In this document: positions 1-5,794 of the stretch, piece after piece | How positions within the stretch are numbered: position 1 is the first letter of the stretch | How the letters are laid out: each line of letters opens with the position of its first letter | Assembly: GCA_022562835.1 (NCBI GenBank) | Contig: JADFOM010000057.1 | Coordinates: 1-11,175, forward strand | Direction of reading: 5' to 3' | Origin: Acidobacteriota bacterium | GTDB taxonomy: Bacteria > Actinomycetota > Acidimicrobiia > Acidimicrobiales > SHLQ01 | DNA length: 11,175 nucleotides | Position numbers and translations under genes: made by a program | The notes under the pieces: model-generated | What the model was told of the DNA's origin: nothing | The model's database searches: none | The model's input: the letters and a program-made list of their open reading frames with translations, nothing else

Positions 1-2
1 CC

Positions 3-86
3 GACGCACTCGCCACAGCGGAAATGCTCGGGCTAGGTCGCGTAGATGTACTTAGCCGACGGGTCCTCGAGCAGGTTGGCGCCTGA
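3..86 (+). CDS. Possible 3' end of an upstream gene (partial, unknown)
   Basis: A reading frame is open from the left edge to a TGA at 84-86 and encodes 27 residues rich in Ala, Leu, Val and Arg, ending in VLEQVGA. The composition looks like a C-terminal amphipathic helix, and the stop lies about 60 bases before the next plus-strand gene, a normal spacing for co-directional genes. This is all that supports it: an open frame of 27 codons can occur by chance at this G+C, no family is recognisable, and the upstream part is outside the window. The opposite strand also has an open frame here, ending at 33-35, so strand is not certain. Confidence 0.35.
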   Translation, partial: DALATAEMLGLGRVDVLSRRVLEQVGA

Positions 87-149
87 CCAGCAGCTACCGC
101 GACCCTTTGGTCTGACACCGGGGTCGCGCTGGCGCGGTAGCGTTTGGGA

Positions 150-965
150 ATGGTCGAACCCGATGTCGACAACTTGGTATCTCGTATCGAGACCGATGGC
201 TATGCGATCCTGGAGGACGCGATTGACCCGGCACTGATCGACGTGTTGCTAGACGACCTCGCTCGCATCGAAGCCAAGCTTGGCACCAAGCCCGGCGACA
301 ACAGCTTCGAGGGGGAGCAGACAACCCGGGTTTACAATCTGTTGCGACACGGTGGAGCGTGGCTCGATCTGCCGGTTCACCCCGTGGTGTTGCCGGTCGC
401 CGAGTCGGTTCTTGGCGGGGAGATCTTAGTGTCGACCGTTTCGTCAATCGCCATAGCGCCCGGCGAGACGCCCCAACCGATCCACGCGGACGACCAGGTA
501 TTGCCGCTGGCGCGCCCCCATGTGCCCACTGTGTGTAACTCGATGTGGGCACTCACCGACTTCACCGAGGCCAACGGGGCAACCCGAATCGTGCCCGGCA
601 GTCACATGCGTGATCACGCCCCAGACTTCGGTTCGCAATACGACTCGATCGCGGCGGAGATGACCAGGGGCAGCATCCTCATCTGGACCGGCAGTTTGTG
701 GCACGCCGGCGGCGCCAACGACACCGACCAGATCCGCATTGGTATCGCGATGAACTATTGCGCCGGATGGATCCGTCAGCAGGAGAACCAGCAGCTCGGC
801 ATTCCGCCCGATGTCATGGCCGGCTTTTCGCCGAAACTTCGTGAACTCTGCGGCCTCGGCATTTATCGCGGACTGATCGGCCATGTTGAAAAGGACACAC
901 CCGCACATCGCCTATACGGCGACGACCACAATGTTCCCCATCTCTTCGACAGCGCAAACCCTTGA
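150..965 (+). CDS. Phytanoyl-CoA dioxygenase (PhyH) family Fe(II)/2-oxoglutarate oxygenase
   Basis: This encodes a cytosolic non-haem iron oxygenase of about 271 residues, a usual size for bacterial PhyH proteins. Such enzymes couple decarboxylation of 2-oxoglutarate to hydroxylation of a small molecule; the substrate cannot be told. Numbering from a TTG at 144, the iron-binding facial triad is visible as H114 and D116 in QPIHADDQ and H187 in LWHAGG; R198 in IRIGIAMNY is placed to bind the 2-oxoglutarate carboxylate. The PGSH motif near 151-154, before the distal His, is typical of the family. I chose the ATG at 150 over the TTG at 144; neither has a convincing Shine-Dalgarno, so the start is uncertain by two codons. 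The gene converges on the kinase gene that ends at 1038. The 72 bases between the two stop codons hold no hairpin with a T-run. Confidence 0.9.
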   Translation: MVEPDVDNLVSRIETDGYAILEDAIDPALIDVLLDDLARIEAKLGTKPGDNSFEGEQTTRVYNLLRHGGAWLDLPVHPVVLPVAESVLGGEILVSTVSSIAIAPGETPQPIHADDQVLPLARPHVPTVCNSMWALTDFTEANGATRIVPGSHMRDHAPDFGSQYDSIAAEMTRGSILIWTGSLWHAGGANDTDQIRIGIAMNYCAGWIRQQENQQLGIPPDVMAGFSPKLRELCGLGIYRGLIGHVEKDTPAHRLYGDDHNVPHLFDSANP

Positions 966-1037
966 CATAGCGCACTCGACAGGCCGAGCTCGGTTGGCGC
1001 AAGGTCGGTTTGACTGACGATCAATTCTTGTTACTGG

Positions 1038-1742
1038 TCAATCTCTTGCTTCGGCCTTAACTATCGCTTGGATCGCAGCGGTTTCGCTGGGCCGCAGATT
1101 GGGATCCGTAAGACGGTGGTCCGCGGCTGCGGACAACAATGTCCGCGCGCTTTCAGTGTCACATCGCGCAAGAAACAGTTTGAGAAACAGCGACCGTCCA
1201 GCTCGCCCGACGCTGCGTGTAGCCAACCCGCCGTCGATCTCGCTCGAGGCCACGATGAGCCAGGTGTTGGCAACTTCGCTGCCGAGTGGATCGCATCGAA
1301 CATTTGACCAGTCGATCACCAAAGGACCGTTTGCGCCGTACATCACATTGTCGGGGTGTAGGTCGCCGTGTACGAGAGTTTCTCGACGACCCCAGACGCT
1401 CGGCAGATCCAAATTGGGCATAGGAATGGCTGCGAGGCGTGTGTGCAACTCGGCCAACGTGGCAGCGAACTGGCGCACCTTCCACGGTCGAGCTGCGAAC
1501 GCTTCGAGCATCGTTGGTCCGGTGATCCGCTCCATGACGAGATCGGCTCCACTTGTATCGAACACCTCTGGTACCGGAAAACCATGAGAGCGCGCGTGAC
1601 GCATGACGGCCGCCTCGACAGCGGTCGACGTGCCGTCGCGGTTGCGCCTCAGCACTCGCTGCCCACCGAGGTCGAAAACGTCGGCCGCCCGTCCCGTGCC
1701 GATGAGTGGACCCGGATCAGAACCGTGGACGTTGTGGGTCAC
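1038..1742 (-). CDS. Aminoglycoside phosphotransferase (APH)-fold kinase
   Basis: A 234-residue protein of the APH/choline kinase-like superfamily, which transfers the ATP gamma-phosphate to a small-molecule hydroxyl. The catalytic loop HGDLHPDN lies at residues 125-132, with the catalytic Asp at 127 and the metal-binding Asn at 132. The second metal-binding motif is IDW at 143-145, in place of kinase DFG. An N-terminal ATP-lobe is visible: a glycine-rich stretch LIGTGRAADVF at 13-23, then RVLRR near 29-33 and MERITG near 70-75. At 234 residues it is short, since family members often have 260-350; the helical C-terminal part is reduced. The start is a GTG at 1742 without a Shine-Dalgarno, but a TAGTAT box sits six bases upstream, suggesting a leaderless transcript. 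Despite the family name, drug resistance is not implied: uncharacterised actinobacterial members act on unknown metabolites. It lies downstream of the small basic protein gene on the same strand. Confidence 0.85.
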   Translation of the reverse strand: MTHNVHGSDPGPLIGTGRAADVFDLGGQRVLRRNRDGTSTAVEAAVMRHARSHGFPVPEVFDTSGADLVMERITGPTMLEAFAARPWKVRQFAATLAELHTRLAAIPMPNLDLPSVWGRRETLVHGDLHPDNVMYGANGPLVIDWSNVRCDPLGSEVANTWLIVASSEIDGGLATRSVGRAGRSLFLKLFLARCDTESARTLLSAAADHRLTDPNLRPSETAAIQAIVKAEARD

Positions 1743-1748
1743 GCCCGA

Positions 1749-1754
1749 ATACTA
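1749..1754 (-). promoter_or_regulatory. Candidate -10 box (TAGTAT) for a leaderless APH mRNA
   Basis: Read on the minus strand, TAGTAT matches the actinobacterial TANNNT -10 pattern. It ends six bases before the GTG start at 1742, which would place the transcription start at or next to the first base of the start codon. No Shine-Dalgarno is visible before that GTG, which fits leaderless translation, common in Actinobacteria. No good -35 hexamer is seen at 16-18 bases upstream, so support is limited to position and pattern. Confidence 0.35.
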
Positions 1755-1786
1755 AATGGAGCCGAGCGTTTGAGGGCCAAGCTCAG

Positions 1787-1900
1787 CTAGCCGCTGTTCG
1801 GCCGAGCGGCCTTCTTCTCCCTCTTGGCCTGACGCTTCTCTTTCGCCGACTTCGATGGGGCGGTCTTGGCGCTTCGCCCGCCCTTGTCCTTGCTTGCCAT
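1787..1900 (-). CDS. Small highly basic protein, 37 aa, unknown function
   Basis: This 37-residue protein begins MASKDKGGRSAK and ends KKAARPNSG. It has 9 Lys and 4 Arg against 3 acidic residues, with a central KEKRQAKREKK stretch, and no hydrophobic core. That suggests a disordered or helical nucleic-acid- or ribosome-associated peptide, which is inference only. The gene call is supported by a strong Shine-Dalgarno, AAGGAG (minus strand, 1911-1906), five bases before the ATG at 1900, and by a clean TAG stop. I recall similar tiny MASKDKGG-type proteins annotated as hypothetical in actinobacterial genomes, but cannot check that here. It lies 102 bases after the MFS gene stop and 44 bases before the kinase start, all on one strand. 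A longer open frame overlaps it on the same strand (1752-1934), but lacks a ribosome-binding site. Confidence 0.8.
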   Translation of the reverse strand: MASKDKGGRSAKTAPSKSAKEKRQAKREKKAARPNSG

Positions 1901-1905
1901 GGTGG

Positions 1906-1911
1906 CTCCTT
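1906..1911 (-). promoter_or_regulatory. Strong ribosome-binding site of the 37-aa basic protein
   Basis: AAGGAG on the minus strand, five bases from the ATG at 1900, is among the best Shine-Dalgarno matches in the window. It fixes the frame and start of the small protein. Confidence 0.75.
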
Positions 1912-2002
1912 GTTGCCGACTCAGATGGACACACTCTGTCACATTCGGTCCAACCCGGCTTGGAAATCGCCCTCCGACCCCTTCGGATGCCCGTTGCGGA
2001 TC

Positions 2003-3340
2003 TCAGGTTTTCGTGAGGGCGGACACCGGAACAGACTCAACGCCGGTCACCCGTGGAAGTCCGGCGGGACACGAGGACTCGGCGCCGGCATCGGTAGGTC
2101 CGCCGAGTTGGTCGTCAGGCCCGGCGACCTTTCTCATCAACATGAGCACGGGAACAGCCAGCACCGAGATGGCACCACCAACGATGTACCCGGCGCTGAG
2201 GGATCGTGCGCTCGACACGGCACCCAAACCCGCCTGGCCGCCTACGCCACCAATCGAGGTAACCATCGCGTCGAAGGAGACAACGGTGGCGCGCTGCTCG
2301 GAGGCGGTGACCTGGTGTAGGTATGCCTGGCGCACGGGCATGCTTACACCCATCGCCGCTGCGACGACGAACAATGAGACGACGGCGACTGCGAATGTCG
2401 ACGTCAGCCCGATCGTTACACCAGCGATCGCGCTGACAAGTGACGCGGCGATCAGCATCGTCGAACGTCTGGCGCAGCGTCGGCTCACGACCTCGACAAT
2501 CTGATTCCCGACAATTGTGGATAGTGACACACCAGCCGTCACGAGTCCGATCACCCAGACGGCGTCCTTCTCGAGCAGCTCGAGAAAGTATGGCTGAGCG
2601 GCGTAGAACGCCCAGCCGAAGAACACGCCGCGCAGAGCGCCCGAGATCATGATGAGGCGAAGGCCACGCTGTCCCCAGCCGCTTTTGATTCCTACCGCTG
2701 CCTGGTGCCGCATCTCTGCTGGCACCTCGCGTATCGCCAAAGACCGGGGTGTGAATCCGATCTCGTGCATGAGGCGCTGAGCGACGACGAAGAGCACGCC
2801 GAGCGACACCGATCGGACCACGAACGGTATGGCGAGGTCGATCTGGCCTAGAAAACCTCCGCTGATAGTCCCAACAAACATGGCGACGCCACTTACCTGC
2901 TGACCACGAGCGAACACAGAATCCAATCCTTCATGCTCGCCAACCGCATGCAGGCCATCGACGAGCCACGCCTCGAGTGCGCCTGAATAGAAGGTGAAAC
3001 CCAGACCCATAAAAATCGAGACGATCGCGAAAACTGCGAGTCCGGCACCGGCTTCGGCGGCGACGAGATAGAGCACCGTGGTCAACCCGAGAATAGTGAC
3101 GCTGAGTAAATACGAGATCCGCCGCCCGAGTGTGTCTGCGACTACACCGGTCGGGATCTCGAACAACACCATGCCTAGGGAGAAGGCCGCGTTGGCGAGG
3201 AAGACCTCACCGATGTCTAGACCGGCGTCCAACAAGAAAAGGGTGTTAACGCTCCAAATCAATGAGGCCGCGAAGGTATACAGCCCTGCCAAGGTCATGT
3301 AGCTGGCAATGATTCGTTTACCGGTCATTTCAGTCACCAT
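2003..3340 (-). CDS. MFS transporter (drug/metabolite:proton antiporter-like)
   Basis: This is a 445-residue inner-membrane protein with about 12 hydrophobic segments, the usual size of the major facilitator superfamily. The signature motif A, GVVADTLGRR, lies at residues 65-74 between TM2 and TM3 and is preceded by FEIPTG. Other family marks are SGALEAWLVD at 119-128 and MPVRQAYLHQ at 334-343 in the C-terminal half. The last 40 residues are hydrophilic and cytosolic. The ATG at 3340 has a Shine-Dalgarno, GGAGG (minus strand, 3353-3349), eight bases away; an ATG four codons in is an alternative. The start overlaps the end of the GMC dehydrogenase gene by 11 bases, so it is probably translationally coupled to it. 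That context suggests uptake of the dehydrogenase substrate or export of its product. Substrate and direction are not visible in the sequence. Confidence 0.9.
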   Translation of the reverse strand: MVTEMTGKRIIASYMTLAGLYTFAASLIWSVNTLFLLDAGLDIGEVFLANAAFSLGMVLFEIPTGVVADTLGRRISYLLSVTILGLTTVLYLVAAEAGAGLAVFAIVSIFMGLGFTFYSGALEAWLVDGLHAVGEHEGLDSVFARGQQVSGVAMFVGTISGGFLGQIDLAIPFVVRSVSLGVLFVVAQRLMHEIGFTPRSLAIREVPAEMRHQAAVGIKSGWGQRGLRLIMISGALRGVFFGWAFYAAQPYFLELLEKDAVWVIGLVTAGVSLSTIVGNQIVEVVSRRCARRSTMLIAASLVSAIAGVTIGLTSTFAVAVVSLFVVAAAMGVSMPVRQAYLHQVTASEQRATVVSFDAMVTSIGGVGGQAGLGAVSSARSLSAGYIVGGAISVLAVPVLMLMRKVAGPDDQLGGPTDAGAESSCPAGLPRVTGVESVPVSALTKT

Positions 3341-3860
3341 CGAAAGGACCTCCGACAGAATGCTCAGTGCCGGTGAGTAGGTGTGCTGCGCGTTTTGACA
3401 ACGCGGCGAGGGTAAGCGTGGGCCCGTAACCCGTAGATGTCACAAAAACCGAGGAATCGGCGCACAGCATGTTCTCAACATCGTGGAAGCGGCTTTGTGC
3501 ATCGACGACGCTGCTGGTCGGGTTATCGCCCATGCGACATGTCCCCATGACATGGCGGGAAGCTGGAGCGATGCCAAGCGGGTTCTCGCTGTCGAGTGGG
3601 CCCAGCTCTCCGATCGGTGGAGATGTCGTCGAGATCGTCCATTCGGCTCCCGCCTCGCGCATGACCTCTTCGAGTAGCGGCGCCCAGTGTTGTGACGCGA
3701 CGATCTCGTGACCATGCGGAGCGTAGGTTACCCTTCCTGCTCGGCGTCCCCAGACGTCATTGACCGCTGGATCCAGGTCGACCCGGTTGCCGCGCTGGGC
3801 TAGGTCTTCGCCCTGCATGGTGAATGCCCAGAGCCGGTCGCGCAGCGCTGATGAGCGCAT
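3330..3860 (-). CDS. GMC oxidoreductase, C-terminal part (frameshifted from the rest)
   Basis: The open frame encodes the GMC C-terminal (substrate-binding and active-site) domain of the same protein whose N-terminal part is at 3800-5044. The run WAFTMQGEDL at residues 11-20 and SRHVMGTCRMG at 101-111 are family hallmarks; H103 is the expected catalytic base. ADSSVF at 134-139, then YGPTLTLAALSKRA, is the final FAD-contacting segment. The position before Pro in YGPT is usually Asn or His (second member of the catalytic pair); here it is Gly, so activity may be altered. The frame can be read upstream of the ATG at 3860 as RHNAAM, with no Shine-Dalgarno before that ATG, so this is not an independent gene. 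It ends 11 bases inside the MFS gene. Either a real single-base deletion or a sequencing error separates the two parts. Confidence 0.85.
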   Translation of the reverse strand: MRSSALRDRLWAFTMQGEDLAQRGNRVDLDPAVNDVWGRRAGRVTYAPHGHEIVASQHWAPLLEEVMREAGAEWTISTTSPPIGELGPLDSENPLGIAPASRHVMGTCRMGDNPTSSVVDAQSRFHDVENMLCADSSVFVTSTGYGPTLTLAALSKRAAHLLTGTEHSVGGPFDGD

Positions 3861-5044
3861 CGCAGCGTTGTGTCGGTCACCGGTTGGTATGTGGCTTCAA
3901 ACACCGGTCCGAGAGCGCCGCCGTGTTCGACCGTCCCGCCTCGAAACCACGGAAGCCCGTTGGATCGTGCCGCGACAAGGTCCTCGGCGGTTGGGACCAT
4001 GAAGTCATCCTGAAGATGGGTGACGCTTCTGCCGCGGTGGGAGTGCAATGAATAGGCGAAGCCGCCAACCACCATGGTCTGAAAATGAAACATCAAGTTG
4101 CAGCCAATGAGGCCGGATGAGTTAGCGACCTCGTTGTGCAACAGGAGCCGGGGCGTCTCGAACGCGCCGCCGGCCAAGACCACGTAGTCGGCGCGGACCT
4201 CGTGGCGTTGACCGAGGTGATCGAGATATGCCACGCCCGTGCTTTGTCGCCCCGACGCATCGAGCAGGATCTCCGTTACGTGACTCTCAGCGCGTAGCTC
4301 GCAGTTGCCGGTTTGCAGCGCCCGCCGTAATAACGCCAGTGGGTCGCCCTTAGCGTGAATCGGACACCCGTATTCACTGCAGAAACCGCAGTTGTTACAT
4401 GCAGGTCGACCGTCGTAGGGGACGCTGTTTGCGCCGGTCGGTGCGCGGTAGGGATGAAGTCCTAGCTTTTCGGCGGCGGGAACGCTGAGCGTTGCTCCGA
4501 ACATGTCCGCACCCGGCGGCATTGGATAGGGATCGGTGCGCCAAGCGGCTAACGGGTTCGCGTCGGCAGCACCGGCCACACCGATGCCACGTTCCACCTC
4601 TCCATAGTAGGGCTCGAGGTCGACGTAGTCGATCGGCCAGTCGGCGACATCGGCACCCTCTATCGGTCCCCTCTCGCTCAAGAGGTTGAAGTCTTCCTCT
4701 CGAAAGCGCGGAAGTTTGCCATCGGCGTGCGGGCCTCCACCACCAACGGTGCTCGGCACGTTGTTGACGACCCCGGTATGGATCCGCTCACCGTCTGCTG
4801 TGCTGCGGCGATAGGTGCGCGGTTCGACGAGGGGATCGGGACCGAGGAAATGCCGGTAGATGAACTTCAGTTCGTCGTTTGAGAACTCCTGCTTGGCTGC
4901 GTATGGAGGCTCGGCGTCGACGAGGTGGTTGCTCCCCTTCTCCAAGATTATTACCGACCAGCCTGCCGCACACGCCACCTCCGCGAACGACGACCCACCT
5001 GGTCCCGAACCAACGATCACGATCTGCGCGTCGAGGTCGCTCAT
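3800..5044 (-). CDS. GMC family oxidoreductase, FAD-binding N-terminal part (frameshifted)
   Basis: This is the catalytic flavoprotein of a two-subunit dehydrogenase, oxidising an alcohol or sugar hydroxyl with FAD. The dinucleotide-binding motif GSGPGG is at residues 12-17, with E35 in ILEKG placed to bind the adenosine ribose; STVGGGG at 98-104 is the GMC loop, and LAGGAFETPRLLL at 290-302 matches the second GMC signature. A cysteine cluster, CNNCGFCSEYGCP at 216-228 (C216, C219, C222, C227), resembles the region that binds an Fe-S cluster in FAD-dependent glucose dehydrogenases. About 391 residues are in frame; the remaining 23 are out-of-frame tail. Joined to 3330-3860 it gives about 570 residues, normal for the family. 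No signal peptide is seen. The ATG at 5044 overlaps the stop of the small-subunit gene (ATGA). A -1 shift near 3870-3890 breaks the gene. Confidence 0.88.
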   Translation of the reverse strand: MSDLDAQIVIVGSGPGGSSFAEVACAAGWSVIILEKGSNHLVDAEPPYAAKQEFSNDELKFIYRHFLGPDPLVEPRTYRRSTADGERIHTGVVNNVPSTVGGGGPHADGKLPRFREEDFNLLSERGPIEGADVADWPIDYVDLEPYYGEVERGIGVAGAADANPLAAWRTDPYPMPPGADMFGATLSVPAAEKLGLHPYRAPTGANSVPYDGRPACNNCGFCSEYGCPIHAKGDPLALLRRALQTGNCELRAESHVTEILLDASGRQSTGVAYLDHLGQRHEVRADYVVLAGGAFETPRLLLHNEVANSSGLIGCNLMFHFQTMVVGGFAYSLHSHRGRSVTHLQDDFMVPTAEDLVAARSNGLPWFRGGTVEHGGALGPVFEATYQPVTDTTLRCAHQRCATGSGHSPCRAKT

Positions 5045-5604
5045 CGGGTCGAGACCTCAACGTCGGTCCAGCCACGAGGCTGCGCGTCGCCTTCAAAACC
5101 GATCGAACGCCAACCCACCAGATCGCGGTTGCCGCCGTATGCGGGATCGCCGTACATGCCCTCGCAGGCCAACGAATAGAGCAGTCGTTTAGCCGCCGGC
5201 TGGGCATCGAGACGCTCATCCTGTTCGGTCAGGTCGAGGTCAGCGAAGTCCACTCCCAGAATGCCGAGGGCATCAGTTACCTCTTGTTGCAGGCCGACCA
5301 CGGGTCCGTTGAACTCTCTTTCTGCGAGTCCCCCGCTGCCCTCGAGGCGAATGCGCCATGCCAATTGCTCGATTGTGCCGAGTTCGAGGAACTGCTCGAA
5401 TCCGTCCTCGCCCCCATGACGACCTGAAAAGGGGCCGCCGGCCCATATGCGCGGCGGGTCGAACGAGAATGCACCAAGGAGCCCGTCGATGTAGTCGGCG
5501 ACGCCGGCAGCGCTTGCTCCAGGACAGTGTTCATCGGGTGGGATGAGTCGATCTACGACCGCCTCAAGGCACTCGAGTTCCGGGGGGTCGAACCATATGG
5601 GCAT
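5041..5604 (-). CDS. Gluconate 2-dehydrogenase subunit 3 family protein
   Basis: This 187-residue protein is the small partner subunit of a membrane- or cytosol-located GMC dehydrogenase. In characterised gluconate and FAD-glucose dehydrogenases such a subunit helps fold and, through a Tat signal, exports the catalytic subunit. The family motif runs through residues 149-178: GMYGDPAYGGNRD followed by GWRSIGFEG. The N-terminal part, with L20-IPPDE, matches the usual LIPPDE-type opening of the family. No twin-arginine or other signal peptide is visible here or on the GMC partner, so this pair is probably cytosolic, and no cytochrome c subunit is nearby. The ATG at 5604 is the first plausible start, though no clear Shine-Dalgarno precedes it. 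The TGA overlaps the ATG of the GMC gene, which indicates translational coupling. It is the first gene of the minus-strand unit and diverges from the TauD gene. Confidence 0.9.
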   Translation of the reverse strand: MPIWFDPPELECLEAVVDRLIPPDEHCPGASAAGVADYIDGLLGAFSFDPPRIWAGGPFSGRHGGEDGFEQFLELGTIEQLAWRIRLEGSGGLAEREFNGPVVGLQQEVTDALGILGVDFADLDLTEQDERLDAQPAAKRLLYSLACEGMYGDPAYGGNRDLVGWRSIGFEGDAQPRGWTDVEVSTR

Positions 5605-5637
5605 CTCGGGACCATAGGTGGCTCGATCGCACCGCCG

Positions 5638-5742
5638 CCAGAAAGCGCGGTGTCAGACACCAAGCGCATGGCGCGCTGGGTCCAAGTCGGTTGTGCGCTT
5701 GGTGTCTGACACCTAGGTCGACACCGAGGGTCGCTTTTCTGG
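5638..5742. repeat. Nested inverted repeat with two GGTGTCWGACACC palindromes
   Basis: A perfect 20-bp inverted repeat has arms at 5649-5668 and 5694-5713, separated by 25 bases. Each arm contains a 13-bp near-perfect palindrome: GGTGTCAGACACC on the left (5649-5661) and GGTGTCTGACACC on the right (5701-5713). A second, outer pair of arms frames it: CCAGAAAGCG at 5638-5647 and CGCTTTTCTGG at 5732-5742, complementary with one bulged base. The whole can fold as a long hairpin with an asymmetric internal loop (5714-5731). It lies in the 190-base gap between the divergent small-subunit and TauD genes. Two palindromes in inverted array is the architecture of REPIN elements, short non-autonomous repeats mobilised by REP-associated transposases. 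The palindromes could equally be operators for a dimeric repressor serving the divergent promoters. No transposase is in the window. The structure is seen directly; the two roles are inference. Confidence 0.85.
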
Positions 5743-5794
5743 TCTCCGCCCGACCCAGCTGCGACACTGTCTACCAAAGCAGGGGAGGGGCGCT

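Noticed and set aside
94..552. Minus-strand open frame opposite the PhyH gene
   Set aside because: Arg/Pro-rich translation typical of antisense frames; the plus strand carries the complete iron-binding triad.
984..993. CCGAGCTCGG palindrome as a bidirectional terminator between the PhyH and kinase genes
   Set aside because: It has no loop and no adjacent T-run, so it cannot act as a standard intrinsic terminator; a 10-bp palindrome of this composition can arise by chance.
1038..1742. Antibiotic-resistance gene reading of the APH-fold kinase
   Set aside because: The fold is shared by many metabolic kinases; nothing in the sequence or its context points to an aminoglycoside substrate.
1866..2504. 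Plus-strand open frame of 212 codons antisense to the MFS gene
   Set aside because: Low-complexity Thr/Ala/Pro translation without motifs, directly opposite a clear transporter with a good ribosome-binding site.
3800..3890. Programmed -1 ribosomal frameshift joining the two GMC frames
   Set aside because: No X-XXY-YYZ slippery heptamer or run of identical bases at the junction, and such recoding is not known to me in GMC enzymes; mutation or sequencing error is simpler.
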